A stretch of 64,000 bases of DNA from assembly GCF_030846195.1 (NCBI RefSeq), contig NZ_JAVCWH010000001.1:558001-622000 (forward strand). The letters are read 5' to 3'. Source of the DNA: Paracoccus yibinensis. GTDB lineage: Bacteria; Pseudomonadota; Alphaproteobacteria; Rhodobacterales; Rhodobacteraceae. The first letter of the stretch is position 1, and each line of letters opens with the position of its first letter. Shown here in pieces: positions 48,306-58,328 of this stretch. Under the pieces are notes generated by a model. It was not told the DNA's origin. It was given only the letters and a program-made list of their open reading frames with translations, and did not search any database. Both the position numbers and the translations under genes were made by a program.

Positions 48306-50206
48306 TGGTCGTCCGTCTGCTGCATCCGGGCGTGTCGCCGCATATCTTCCGAGGCGCCCACGAGGTCTGGTTCGAGGGTGAACGGTATGACGTCCTGAAC
48401 ACCCACGGCGTGTCGCTGCTGGCAGGCGATGCGCCGGAACCCCTGCCGGTGCCGCCAAGCATCGAGGGCGGCGCCATTGAGATCGACGGCGACGATCTCG
48501 TGCTCGTTCCGCCGGCGATCACTGCAGGGCGTCCGTCGCCCAATCTGACACTCGCCAGCTTGACGCGCGATAGCGATGATGTCCGCACGGAGCTTGAGGA
48601 CGGCCGATCCCCGCTGCGGCGCATGGCGACTACATCGCCATCTGGACCGCGGCCAATGGCGTCGACGACAACGCGACTCAGACAGCCAGCCTGACGATAG
48701 CCACGGATTGGGACGTGGGCCTCGGCATCAACAGCATGACCATCAGCACCATGCCGGATGTGCCGGAACTCGCCGCCACGACCGGAACAAACAGCATCAT
48801 CATCACAGACGGGGACTGGAGCGGCGACTCCGTGCGGCTTGTTCCCCGCGAGGTATTCCCGCAGACCTTGCCCAACCTTCCGGAGGGTCAATACTGGCTG
48901 ACCAACACCATGACGCGCGGTACGGCTTACACCGTTCCGGGGCCGGCCACAGCAGCCCCGCAGATGTCTGGTGGAAGCCTGGTCAAGAACGGCGCCGATC
49001 TTGTGATTCATGCATCGACGATCACGGCGGGAATCCCTGCGCCCTCGTTGACCTTGGATTTGACCCGTGGCGGTCAGAGCGTCCTGGACGAAATCGTCCA
49101 CGGTCGTATCGAGGACGCCGAGCCGGGAACCTATGTAGCGGTCTGGACAGCAACCAATGGCGTTGGATCGCCCGCGGAGATCACCCGGACGCTGACGATT
49201 GTGCCCGCCAATGCCACCGACACCGTTGCGCCGATCATCAGCGAGGCCGAATACAACCCCGATACGGGCGCAATTGATTTCGTCATGACCTCGGAGGGCG
49301 GGACGCTCCACTGGGCGATCTACTGGATGGACTTCGGCAATCCGGTATTGAACTCTGATGGCACCTGGACCGGCGCAACCATCGAAACAGGATCCGTGGC
49401 CGTCCCTGCGGGCGATGGCTCCATGACCATCAGCTACAACACCCCGGTCGGCAACCGCCTCGCCTACGGCATCACCGACGCGGCAGGCAATGTATCCAAC
49501 ATCATCTATGAGGATGTCGTCATCAACGACATCGCAGCCGCGCCTGCGTTTGTCGGCAAGGGGACGGCCAATGCCTGGACTCCACCCTTGCATCGGCGTG
49601 GCCCACGAACCATCAGGCCGGGGATTTTGCGGTTGCTTTCTTGGCCACGCGGGAAACAAAGCCGTCAACCCAGCGCCTGCCGGGGGGACCAAACTCGGTC
49701 GGTATCAGGCAGGGACCACCACCGCACATGGCGCCCTGGAGGTCTATTCGCGTCGCGCGACAAGCGGCGCCGAGGCCAATCTTGTCATTCCCGACCAATG
49801 GAACTTTGGCCTTCTGACCATGATGGTGTATCGCCCGACGCAGGGCGGCACACTTTCTGTGCGCAACCTGGGCGCCCGGGCGGACGCGGCCAATACTTCG
49901 AGCGGTTCCGGCACAACCCTGTCGATTGCGGGCGGGACCACCGCCGCCGCGCGGGGCCGACTGCTTGTCGCGGTGCGCGACGTCTACGACAATGTGCGGC
50001 GCGGCCTGTCCGAACTGATCTGCCGCGATGTCAGCGCCTTTCGGGAACGAGCCTCCTTCGGAGGCGATCAAGGCACGGGCGGCTGGCTGCATATCGCCGA
50101 AGGTGCCTTCGAGGGCGGCGGCCCTGACACTATCGCCCCCATCACCGCCACCTATCCCGCCAACACCCCTTGGGTCGGCGCCATCTTCGAAGTTTATGAG
50201 GCATAA
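48305..50206 (+). pseudogene. Phage tail fibre-like protein with tandem repeats, three frameshifts
   Basis: Start ATG 48305 (MVVRLLHPGVSPHIFRGAHE). The text moves to another frame near 48600 (then GDYIAIWTAANGVDDNATQT), again near 49585 (ASAWPTNHQAGDFAVAFLA) and again near 49635 (GHAGNKAVNPAPAGGTKLGR), ending at 50206 (GAIFEVYEA). Each step is consistent with a single missing base. Two related repeats are present: one around ITAGRPSPNLTLASL and one around ITAGIPAPSLTLDL, each followed by a WTA-x-NGV strand. The repaired protein would be about 630 residues. Role inferred from position: tail fibre or receptor-binding accessory. Confidence 0.65.
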
Positions 50207-50208
50207 TC

Positions 50209-52036
50209 ATGGGTAGCATCCCTGTCACCGTCAAACGCCTGGGCACACCGTCCATATCCATTCAGGTCACGCGCCCCAACGATCCGTCCGACCTGACCCG
50301 AGGCGGCCCGGAGCCGATCATCTTCAAGGCCTTGTTCTCGAACTTCGCGCACAAAAAGAAGCGTGCGAAATATGCGCGTGATCCGCAATTCCGCGAGATC
50401 CACGTCGAATGGGACTACGGCACATCGGGCGGGACGTTCGACATGCCCGAGCGCCTGCTGCCCGCGCACCGAAATGCCAACCGGGCGCGCGACCAGTATT
50501 CGTGCCGCATCCTTGATCCGGGCACCCATACCGTCTTGGCCGCAGCCACTGATTACTGGGGCGCACGGCCTATGGCTCTATTACATTTGCGGTCAATCCG
50601 TATCCCGCCAGTTACATCCCCCTCGTGGTCAGCAGCACCAGCACCTGGACGGGTGAGCCGGCGGGCATGACGGCGGATCGGCGCTTCACCACGTTCAGCG
50701 ATGCGGTAGGCTATCTGGCCGCCAATGCCGGGTCATACCTGATCCTGTTCCGCGCGGGCGATACATTCACACCCGCAGCCCATCGCGCGATCACCAATTA
50801 CGCGGGCCGGGTCGCCATCAGCACCTTTGGCGGGAGCGAGCGGTCGACCATCGACCTTGGACAGTCCGTGGCGTATTTCCTCAATGTGGGGGGCGCACAC
50901 CCGGCACCGGATCGGAGTACGTGTTCGTTGAAAACCTCGACATCCGCGCACCATGGGACAGCAGCATGGGAAAGCACCGCGGAAGGCAACGTGTCCTCGC
51001 TGCCGGCTACATCGAGGGGCAGATCGCCTGGGGCGATGCGGCATCTGAAATCGCAAGCGAACAGGACGCGACCAACGGTCGGATCTCGGAAAGCATCGTT
51101 GCGCTTCCTGCGTGCACGCCGCAGGCGGGCAGTCTCGGCAACGGCGGCATCTGCTATGAAAACTGCCTCCTGATCAGGCCCGACACCGAGCAGGCCAAGA
51201 CAGCGACCGATTACCATTTGGATCTCACGGGCGCGCCGGGCTTGAAGGAGGATTCGCGGGAAAGCGGCGTCGCGCTGATCCATTGCAGCATCATAAACCT
51301 GCAATCGGATGATCATTATTCGGGGGCCTATACTCCGGTAAAGGGGACCGATTTCACTTTCTTCAGGCAGAAGGATATTGCGAATAACCTGATCTACACG
51401 CCGAACCGGGCCGATGGGACGACCAGCGACGGTCCCTTCGATCTTGTCCCACTCTGGGAGATGTTCGACCAGGGCTTCACGATCGAGGTGGCGCGGGGCG
51501 TCTGGCCGACTGGCTTGCCCGCCGCCGTGCCGAATGGCGGCACGATCTTCATTCCCTATGGTGATTTAGCCCAAGGGCTGGGAGGTGACGCCGCATAACC
51601 AGGCCATGTTTACCGCTGATCCGGCTCGGCATGTCCACCATTGGGTGCGATACGGTGGCAAGGACGCGGCAAACGAGGGTGAAACAGCTTCGGGGACATC
51701 CTGGGGGTCGATGGGTGGTCAGATCGCAGTGTCGTTCGGCGCGACGGGGATCACCGTCACGAACAATTCCGGAGGCACATGGCAGGCAGGTGCGGATCGC
51801 GCCGCGAACGCAAGGGCATTCGACTTCGGCTTCGATCACCGCACCGTGCCGATGGTCAGCAGGTCGTCGTTCGATCCCGCGAACGGCCTGGTGAACTCCT
51901 GCAACTGTATCACCCTGCGGTGGGTTAGGGGGCCTATCAGGACGCCACCGAATGGCCGCGCCTGCCGCGTGACCTCCTGGGCAACCTGCGCGGCCCGAAC
52001 CCCTCGCGCGGCTGCCTCGAACCGCTGGCGGCCTAA
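50209..52036 (+). pseudogene. Phage tail-associated beta-helix-like protein, several frameshifts
   Basis: Starts at ATG 50209 (MGSIPVTVKRLGTPSISIQV), two bases after the previous stop. The coding text changes frame near 50570 (YGSITFAVNPYPASYIPLVV), near 50895 inside a six-G run (EYVFVENLDIRAPWDSSMGK), near 51570 (KGWEVTPHNQAMFTADPARH) and near 51890 (LQLYHPAVG), where a TAG at 51926-51928 interrupts before GAYQDATEWPRLPRDLLGNL and a stop at 52036. The middle part (FSDAVGYLAANAGSYLILFR and repeated short strands) suggests a right-handed beta-helix as in tail spikes. Clearly non-functional as it stands. Confidence 0.65.
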
Positions 52037-52043
52037 AACCGGC

Positions 52044-52071
52044 GGCGCCCTCGCATCACCGCGAAGGCGCC
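52044..52071. terminator. Hairpin after the phage remnant
   Basis: An 11-bp stem with one mismatch (52044-52054 with 52061-52071) and a 6-base loop begins 8 bases after the last phage stop. No T-run follows, so termination is only a guess. A second element, the 17-base hairpin GACGAAATTTTTTCGTC at 52110-52126, is more T-rich. Confidence 0.35.
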
Positions 52072-52129
52072 CCTCCAGCTGTCAGGAACTCAGCTGCTCG
52101 CGCGAAACTGACGAAATTTTTTCGTCCAG

Positions 52130-52187
52130 AAGCTAGTGCGCTGCCACATAGTGCACGTCACTGCCAAAGCTGGTGCGCTGCCACACA
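52130..52187. repeat. Pair of 21-bp direct repeats, 37-bp period
   Basis: AAGCTAGTGCGCTGCCACAT (52130-52149, plus A) and AAGCTGGTGCGCTGCCACAC (52167-52186, plus A) differ at two of 21 positions and are spaced 37 bp start to start, between the phage remnant and tRNA-Phe. They could be protein-binding sites of the former attachment region. Confidence 0.6.
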
Positions 52188-52266
52188 AAGATCGAACGGC
52201 GAACGCAGGTTGTCAAACCTTTCCCGCAAAAGTGTCAAACCCAAGGCAGGAGGTTCGCTAAGTTTA

Positions 52267-52342
52267 TGGTGCCCGGAGACGGATTTGAACCGCCGACACG
52301 CGGATTTTCAATCCGCTGCTCTACCAACTGAGCTATCCGGGC
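52267..52342 (-). tRNA. tRNA-Phe (GAA)
   Basis: Standard 76-nt tRNA including encoded CCA (52267-52269). Acceptor GCCCGGA pairs TCCGGGC, the anticodon stem is GCGGA/TCCGC with loop TTGAAAA, anticodon GAA, and the T-loop reads GGTTCAAATCC. Its 3' end points at the phage remnant. Confidence 0.97.
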
Positions 52343-52365
52343 AACCTGGCACCGTCAGGCGGTGT

Positions 52366-52572
52366 TTACGGGCGCTTGCGGCGACTGTCCAGTCCCTCGC
52401 CACTGTTTTTTTCGCCTTCCTCGCTCATGTCCGAAGACAGGTCATCCTGGGGAACGCCGGGGATCACGTAATCGCCGCGCAGCCAGCGGCCCAGGTCGAT
52501 GTCGGCGCAGCGTTTCGAACAGAACGGCCGATAAGCCTCCATCCCCGGCTTGTTGCAGATCGGGCAGGCCAT
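52366..52572 (-). CDS. yacG: DNA gyrase inhibitor YacG (zinc-binding)
   Basis: Small zinc protein of 68 residues that in E. coli binds gyrase B. It has CPIC at residues 3-6 and [15 protein letters not shown], giving the four zinc cysteines, followed by the YVIPG motif and an acidic-basic tail. Its start overlaps the RNase gene stop by one base (TGATG). The order infA-maf-rng-yacG is typical of alphaproteobacteria. Confidence 0.9.
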   Translation of the reverse strand: MACPICNKPGMEAYRPFCSKRCADIDLGRWLRGDYVIPGVPQDDLSSDMSEEGEKNSGEGLDSRRKRP

Positions 52573-53621
52573 CAGTCTGCCCCCTGGGCCAAACGGTGCA
52601 GGGGGATGCGGTCGCGTTTGCGGTTGATTTCGTAAAGACCCATGGTGGTCCAGCCGATCAGCGATGTCTCGGCGCTTTCGCCCTTGAATGCGGCGCGCAG
52701 CACCTGGTCCAGCGTGGCGCGGTCGCGCTTCGGGACCGGTGCGAAATCGACAACCACCTGCCCTCCCAGTCCGCGCAGGCGCAACTGGCGCGGCAAGTCG
52801 CGGGCAAGCGCGATGTTGGCCTTGAGCGCGGCGGCGGGGCTGCCGTCCTGGCCGGTATTCACGTCGATGGCGACCAGGGCGCGCGTCGGCTCGATCACCG
52901 CATGGGCGCCGCCGGGCAGCGCCACAGCAGGCGTCAGCAAGGCATCGACCGCCTCGAGCACGCCGCAGCGGGCAAAGCTGTCCTCGCCTTCCTCGATCGC
53001 GTCGGGTTCGGGATCGGCCCATTCCATCCAGGCCTGCTCATGCGGGGAAGCCGCGCCCAGCAGCAACTCGGGCGATCCCCCCTGTTCCGCGATGACCTTG
53101 CCTGCCAGATCCAGAAGGCTTTCCAATTCCGCGGCAATGTCGTCGGGATGGGCTGAATCGCACAGGCTGCGGAAGATGATGCCGGTGCCTTCCGGGGGGC
53201 TGGCCGCCGTGCCGAGGGCGGTCAGGTCCGCGCGCATTTCCTCGTCCCGGATGCGGCGAGAGACGTTGATCCCCGGCGCCCCCGGCGTCACCAAGACATG
53301 ACGGCCCCGGAACAGGATGCGCGAGGTCAGCGGAATGGCCTTGCCGTCGTCGGCGACGCCCGTGACCTGGACCAGCAACGCCTGTCCCTCGGTCAGGCCG
53401 GACCGGTCGCGCAGATAGCCGCGCTGTCCGTCGGGCAGGCGCAGGAAAACGCCGCCCTGCCCCTTCATCAGCCGCTCTACCACGCCGCGGCAGATGTCCC
53501 CCGGCACCAGGGGCGCCAGGTCCTTGGCATCGACCAGAAGGTCGATCAGCCGGCCGTCCTCCATCAAGGCGGCGGCCTCGGCGCCGAACAAATCGCCCAG
53601 AACGACCTGGCGTCCCTTCAT
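52572..53621 (-). CDS. rng: Ribonuclease E/G family protein (short form)
   Basis: Endoribonuclease of the RNase E/G family, 349 residues, shorter than E. coli RNase G (about 489). An S1-like segment ([20 protein letters not shown]) is followed by the catalytic region with the metal-binding aspartates in [11 protein letters not shown] and [13 protein letters not shown]. The zinc-link cysteines and the small domain of RNase E are absent, so the oligomeric form may differ. It overlaps maf by 4 bp and yacG by 1 bp. Confidence 0.88.
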   Translation of the reverse strand: MKGRQVVLGDLFGAEAAALMEDGRLIDLLVDAKDLAPLVPGDICRGVVERLMKGQGGVFLRLPDGQRGYLRDRSGLTEGQALLVQVTGVADDGKAIPLTSRILFRGRHVLVTPGAPGINVSRRIRDEEMRADLTALGTAASPPEGTGIIFRSLCDSAHPDDIAAELESLLDLAGKVIAEQGGSPELLLGAASPHEQAWMEWADPEPDAIEEGEDSFARCGVLEAVDALLTPAVALPGGAHAVIEPTRALVAIDVNTGQDGSPAAALKANIALARDLPRQLRLRGLGGQVVVDFAPVPKRDRATLDQVLRAAFKGESAETSLIGWTTMGLYEINRKRDRIPLHRLAQGAD

Positions 53622-54226
53622 GACCGGGCTTCCTTCCTGGTTATGCCGCAGCTTGTCAGCATGGCGGCGGTCTCGGCCAGCGGCAGTCCGACGACGGATG
53701 AAAACGACCCCTGGATCCAGGGAATGAACGCCGCCGCAGCACCTTGGATGGCATAGCCGCCCGCCTTGCCTTCCCAATCGCCCACATCGAGATAGGCGTC
53801 CAGTTCGGCGGCGGTGATGGGTCGCATCCGCACGGTCGTCTCGACCAGCCGATCGCGCAGCCTGTCGCCGTGGCGGATAACGATGGCCGTCAGAACACGG
53901 TGGCGGCGACCGGACATCAGGCGCATGAAATCGGCAGCCTCTGCGCGCGAGACGGGCTTGCCCAGGATCCGGCGGCCGACCGCCACCGTGGTATCTGCGC
54001 AAAGCAGCACATCGTTCAGGCCGGGATGCAGCGCCAAAGCCTTTTCACGCGCGATCCGCCGAACGTAATGATGCGGCAATTCACCCTTCAGCGGCGCTTC
54101 GTCGATATCGGCATGGCGGATCTGATCGGGCACGATGCCGATCTGGGCCAGAAGATCCAGCCTTCGCGGGCTGGCCGAGCCGAGGATCAGGCGCGGGCGT
54201 TCCACGGCCGCAGGGGGCGTGGTCAT
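53618..54226 (-). CDS. maf: Maf-like nucleotide pyrophosphatase
   Basis: House-cleaning nucleoside triphosphate pyrophosphatase of 202 residues. It opens with the signature [20 protein letters not shown], then [22 protein letters not shown] and [12 protein letters not shown]. The ATG at 54226 is preferred since upstream residues would overlap infA. It starts 25 bp after the infA stop and overlaps rng by 4 bp. Confidence 0.94.
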   Translation of the reverse strand: MTTPPAAVERPRLILGSASPRRLDLLAQIGIVPDQIRHADIDEAPLKGELPHHYVRRIAREKALALHPGLNDVLLCADTTVAVGRRILGKPVSRAEAADFMRLMSGRRHRVLTAIVIRHGDRLRDRLVETTVRMRPITAAELDAYLDVGDWEGKAGGYAIQGAAAAFIPWIQGSFSSVVGLPLAETAAMLTSCGITRKEARS

Positions 54227-54251
54227 CGCGGCGCCGTATCGAAAAGCCGCA

Positions 54252-54470
54252 TCACTTGAAGCGGTAATTGATCCGTCCCTTGGACAGGTCATAGGTGTTC
54301 ATTTCCACCTGCACCTTGTCGCCGGCAAGGACGCGGATGCGGTTCTTGCGCATCTTGCCTGCCATATGCGCGATGATCTCATGGCCGTTTTCCAGCTCGA
54401 CCCTGAACGTCGCATTCGGCAGGAGTTCCTTCACGACGCCGGGGAATTCGAGCATTTCTTCCTTGGCCAT
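54252..54470 (-). CDS. infA: Translation initiation factor IF-1
   Basis: Essential 72-residue OB-fold factor that binds the ribosomal A site during initiation. It reads [20 protein letters not shown], then [20 protein letters not shown] and ends GRINYRFK, matching the family end to end. The ATG at 54470 gives the standard length and has GGAG five bases upstream; a GTG two codons earlier is less likely. Confidence 0.98.
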   Translation of the reverse strand: MAKEEMLEFPGVVKELLPNATFRVELENGHEIIAHMAGKMRKNRIRVLAGDKVQVEMNTYDLSKGRINYRFK

Positions 54471-54556
54471 GGTCACTCCATAATGATCGCCCCGCCTGAT
54501 TCGGGACGGGGGTTAAATGCGACCGGAACGCCCGGAATTCAAGTGTAAAGCGCGAT

Positions 54557-55618
54557 TCACGCCCCCAGCGCTTGTTGCGTCACGCCGGCGCCAGTCTCTG
54601 TTTCCGGGGTCAGTCGGGCGCGGAACGGGTCAGCCTCGCCCAGATCCGGGGGAAGCATCGTGGCGGGCGGGTCGATCGGGCCAAGCTGCGGACCCGCCGC
54701 CTTCCGGGCGGGATCGTGAAGGCGCAGGGCGTGACAGCCTTCGGCCTCGCCCAGCTTGCCGGTGGCAAGCAGCTGGCCATCGCGGGTTTCCAGCCGCGCC
54801 TCGGCCAGGGTGACACGCGGCAGGGCAAGCAGCTTGCCGGGAACCAGGGCGCGCAATTCCCCCAGGGTCATGGTGCGGCGGCACAGGACGCCCACCACCT
54901 CGACCGGGGCGGTGGCCATGGCGTTGGCCAGCGTGGCCTGCGATGGGGGCGGCACCGGGGCCTGGGTGACTGCGGATCGATGCACCGGCGCCGGACGAAG
55001 ATCGGCCTTGTGCGGCACTGCGATCAGGATCGTTCCGTTGCGGCTTTCCCCGCCACCCAGGCGGAGGTCGAAGCTGAGGCTGCGATAGGGCCGATCCTCA
55101 AGCATGAGGATCAGCGGACGAGGATCGTCCAGATAGGTGGCATAGCGATAGCCCTGGATCGGTCCGAACCCCTCGACCTGCTCCATCTCGGTCCCCAGTT
55201 CGGACATGAGGGCGTTCACGAAATCGACGCAGATCGCGGCGTCGCTTCGGGTCAGCCTGCGCCGTTCGGCGGGCCGGGCGGTGACGCGGCCCAGGGCCTG
55301 AACCTCGATCAGGGCCGTTACCGTTTCAAACCCCAGGGCCATCACGCCGATCTGGTCGCCCGGCCCTTGCAGGACGATCAGCAGCGATTGATCCGGCAGC
55401 AATTCGGGCAATTCCGCCAAGGTCGCCGCGCCAGACGTGATATCGACCGGAAGGACGGGCAGCCGATACAGCCGTTCGGCCGCGCGGCCCACGGCATTGG
55501 CGGCTGCGCGGGCAGGCGACAGGGGCTGCGGCTGCGGAAGACGGGCAGGATTGTCCGCGCCGCGGCCGCGCACCCGAAGCAGAGTCTTCAACAGTTCTGC
55601 CTGACCAGATTGTGCCAT
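54557..55618 (-). CDS. Orphan FliM/FliN-family motor switch-like protein
   Basis: A 353-residue protein resembling flagellar switch protein FliM. The N-terminal two thirds contain CheC/FliM-middle-like text (LIVLQGPGDQIGVMALGFET and SDAAICVDFVNALMSELGTE), and residues 245-310 form a SpoA domain (VVGVLCRRTMTLGELRALVP, GKLLALPRVTLAEARL, GEAEGCHALRL). No flagellar gene is near; it sits alone between infA and a sensor kinase. In Rhodobacteraceae such stand-alone proteins are annotated as FliM/FliN family; the role outside a flagellum is unknown. Confidence 0.72.
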   Translation of the reverse strand: MAQSGQAELLKTLLRVRGRGADNPARLPQPQPLSPARAAANAVGRAAERLYRLPVLPVDITSGAATLAELPELLPDQSLLIVLQGPGDQIGVMALGFETVTALIEVQALGRVTARPAERRRLTRSDAAICVDFVNALMSELGTEMEQVEGFGPIQGYRYATYLDDPRPLILMLEDRPYRSLSFDLRLGGGESRNGTILIAVPHKADLRPAPVHRSAVTQAPVPPPSQATLANAMATAPVEVVGVLCRRTMTLGELRALVPGKLLALPRVTLAEARLETRDGQLLATGKLGEAEGCHALRLHDPARKAAGPQLGPIDPPATMLPPDLGEADPFRARLTPETETGAGVTQQALGA

Positions 55619-55676
55619 GACCATCCCGAATCGCATTCACTGATCCGCACTCTGGCAAGAAGCGGTTGAGAAAGGT

Positions 55677-58328
55677 TTAAGCGCGCCGCAATCCTGCATT
55701 GACCGGCACCGGAGGCCGACGGGGCAGCAGGATGCGGAAAGCCGCACCCCCCTGACCTGGCAGATAGGTGATTTCCCCGCCCAGATTGGCCATGATTTCC
55801 TTGCAGATCGCCAGGCCCAGGCCTGCCCCCCCGGCCCGTGCCGGATCGTTCAGGCGGGCGAATTTCTCGAAGATCAGCGACTGGCGCGCGGTCTCGATCC
55901 CCGAGCCGTTGTCGATGATGTCGATCTGCGCCCCGCCCCGCAGGGTCCGGCGGACGCGGATCGACAGGATCGGGGGTTCGGCGTCGCAATACTTGCGGGC
56001 GTTCGTGATGACGTTGATCAGGACCTGCAACAGCCGGTCGGCATCGGTGATGATGCCCACATATTCGGCCAGCGGTTCCCGCTCGACCCGGAAGACGCGT
56101 TCGGGGCGGGTCGCCGATGCGGCCGACAGCGCGCGTTCGATCAGGTCATGCAGGTTGGCGGGCGTGATCGAAAGCTGCGCCTGGCCGCTTTCCAGGACCG
56201 ACAGATCCAGCAGATCGTCCAGCAGGCGCGTCAGGCGTCCGGCTTCGTCATAGATGATCTTGGCAAAGCGGTCCCGGTCCGCATCCGACAGGTCAGGGGT
56301 GCGCAGGATTTCGGAAAAAGCCCTGACCGAGGTCATGGGCGTGCGCAGTTCGTGGCTGATCTGGCCCAGGAAGGCATCCTTCTGCACGGACAGGGCGGTC
56401 AGCTTGTCATTCGCCTCCTGCAACTGGCGCGCGGTGCGGGCCAGTTCGGTTGTCGCATTTTCCAGGCGCTGCGTTTCCTCCTTGGCGCGCTGCGCCTCGG
56501 TCGCGACCTGCATCAGGTCCGATACGGTCAGTTCGGACCCGCCCGCCACGCTGTCGATCATCGCATGGGCCGTGGCGGCCCCGATGGACCCTGCCAGCCG
56601 CCGTTCCAGCCGCGTCAGAAAACGCGGCGTCAGGTCGGGCAGATAGCCCGATTTGCCCTGGAACGCGGCCTCGGACTGGAAAAAGCGCAGGGCATCCTCG
56701 GCCCCCCAGACGCGGCGCGCCATGACCAGAAGGGGTTCCACCTGATCAGACCCGCGCGCGACGCGGCTGTGGCGGACGGGATCGACGGCGCTGACGAAGG
56801 ACAGGCCCTGCAGACGCTCGACCGGGTCGGGCATCCCGAAAATCGACAGGCCGATGAAGGCCAGGGTGTTGACCGTCAGCGACAGGAAGATCGCGAAGGC
56901 CAGCGGATCGACGCCGGGCGGCACGGGCAGCGGGCTGCCGATCCCGACCGAGGGCAGGAAGATCGTGGCCAGCCACAGCGCAAAGCCCAGGCCCACGCCG
57001 CCAAAGGCACCCCGCCGGTTGGCGCCGCGCCACAGCAGCCCGCCGATCATTGCGGGCAGCACCTGCGCCATGCCGGTGAAGGCCACCAGCCCCATCGCCG
57101 CCAGCGCGGTGGTGCCGCCCGTGGCCTGATAGTAAAGCCAGCCCACCGCCATCACCGCCAGGATCGCCAGACGCCGGGCGTTCAGGACGAAACCGCGCAG
57201 GTCCTCGGGGTCGTCCCCCTGCGGCTTGCGGCGCAGCATCAGCCACAGCGGCATCAGCCAGTGGTTCGAGATCATCGTGGCAAGCGCGATGGTGCAGACC
57301 ACGACCATTGACGTCGCCGCCGAGAAGCCGCCCAGGAAGACCAGGAAGGCCAGCCAATTCTGGCCGGATTGGGCAGGCAGGGTCAGCACGTACAAATCCG
57401 GGTTCGCATCAACCGGCAGCAGCTCCTGCCCCATCACCGCGATGGGCAGCACGAACAAAGACATGGCGAACAGATAGGCCGGGAAGGCCCAGCCTGCGGT
57501 GGACAGGCGATCCTCGTCCGCGGCCTCGACCACCAGCACCTGGAACATGCGCGGCAGGGCGACGATCGCCGCGCCCGACACGAACAACAGCGCGGTCCAG
57601 CGGTCGGGTTTCAGAATCCAGCCGGGATCGCCCGCGCGTTCTGCAATGCGGGCCAGCATGTCTGCCGGGCCGTCGGCCAGTCCCCAGACGACAAACACGC
57701 CAAGCGCCAGAAAGGCCATCAGCTTGACGATGGCTTCCAGCGCGATGGCGGTCACCACCCCGTGGTGGCGTTCGTCCGCGGCCAGGTTGCGCGTGCCGAA
57801 CAGGATGGTGAACAGCGCAAGGCCGCCCGCCACCCACAGCGCCGTGCCGCCGCCACCCGCCATGGGAATGTCGGTCAGGCTGTCGGTGGCGAAGACATCG
57901 AAGGACAGGCTGACCGATTGCAGCTGCAGCGCGACATAGGGGGTGGCGGCAATCACCGCGATCAGCGTGACGAAGGCCGCCAGGCGATTCGACTTGCCGA
58001 ACCGCGCCGAAATGAGGTCGGCGATCGAGGTGACGTGGTGCATCCGCGCGACCCGCACCAGCCGCCGCAGTCCCCACCAAGCGCCCGTGAACACGATCGT
58101 CGGCCCTAGATAGATTGTCGCGAATTCCAGCCCCGACCGGCTGGCGTAACCGACCGCTCCGTAAAAGGTCCAGGCCGAGCAATAGACCGACAGCGACAGC
58201 GTATAGACCGCCGGATGGTCAAGCCACCGCACCCTGCCCCGCGCGGCGGCGCGATCGGCGGCGAAGGCCACGCCGAACATCAGCGCGACATAGGCCAGAC
58301 AGCCCGCGACAAGCGCCTCAAAGGGCAT
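55677..58328 (-). CDS. Sodium:solute symporter-histidine kinase fusion (CbrA-like)
   Basis: An 883-residue sensor with a transporter half. Residues 1-520 carry about thirteen membrane spans of the SSS family (YSLSVYCSAWTFYGAVGYAS-like text near residue 45, later FLGGFSAATSMVVVCTIALA). A coiled coil (residues 620-665) leads to the H-box FLGQISHELRTPMTSV and an ATPase domain (NVITNARKYCD, DNGSGI, GAGLGLAICKEI). No PAS domain seen. Such fusions sense solutes such as acetate, proline or histidine. The next two genes upstream in the operon are a small membrane protein (11-bp overlap) and a receiver. Confidence 0.9.
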   Translation of the reverse strand: MPFEALVAGCLAYVALMFGVAFAADRAAARGRVRWLDHPAVYTLSLSVYCSAWTFYGAVGYASRSGLEFATIYLGPTIVFTGAWWGLRRLVRVARMHHVTSIADLISARFGKSNRLAAFVTLIAVIAATPYVALQLQSVSLSFDVFATDSLTDIPMAGGGGTALWVAGGLALFTILFGTRNLAADERHHGVVTAIALEAIVKLMAFLALGVFVVWGLADGPADMLARIAERAGDPGWILKPDRWTALLFVSGAAIVALPRMFQVLVVEAADEDRLSTAGWAFPAYLFAMSLFVLPIAVMGQELLPVDANPDLYVLTLPAQSGQNWLAFLVFLGGFSAATSMVVVCTIALATMISNHWLMPLWLMLRRKPQGDDPEDLRGFVLNARRLAILAVMAVGWLYYQATGGTTALAAMGLVAFTGMAQVLPAMIGGLLWRGANRRGAFGGVGLGFALWLATIFLPSVGIGSPLPVPPGVDPLAFAIFLSLTVNTLAFIGLSIFGMPDPVERLQGLSFVSAVDPVRHSRVARGSDQVEPLLVMARRVWGAEDALRFFQSEAAFQGKSGYLPDLTPRFLTRLERRLAGSIGAATAHAMIDSVAGGSELTVSDLMQVATEAQRAKEETQRLENATTELARTARQLQEANDKLTALSVQKDAFLGQISHELRTPMTSVRAFSEILRTPDLSDADRDRFAKIIYDEAGRLTRLLDDLLDLSVLESGQAQLSITPANLHDLIERALSAASATRPERVFRVEREPLAEYVGIITDADRLLQVLINVITNARKYCDAEPPILSIRVRRTLRGGAQIDIIDNGSGIETARQSLIFEKFARLNDPARAGGAGLGLAICKEIMANLGGEITYLPGQGGAAFRILLPRRPPVPVNAGLRRA

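Larger units (their letters stand above)
46354..52036 (+). mobile_element. Decayed prophage remnant: tail tip and tail fibre module
   Basis: Five consecutive plus-strand phage genes in the order tail tip, small protein, small protein, tail fibre, spike-like protein, four of them broken. No capsid, terminase, lysis, repressor or integrase gene is present. The right end is 230 bp from the 3' end of tRNA-Phe, a common phage integration site. Host genes on both sides (putA, tRNA-Phe) are intact. Confidence 0.75.

Noticed and set aside
46354..52036. Gene transfer agent cluster
   Set aside because: The tail genes are broken, no other GTA structural genes are present, and the fibre-type repeats do not match the compact GTA tail genes I know.
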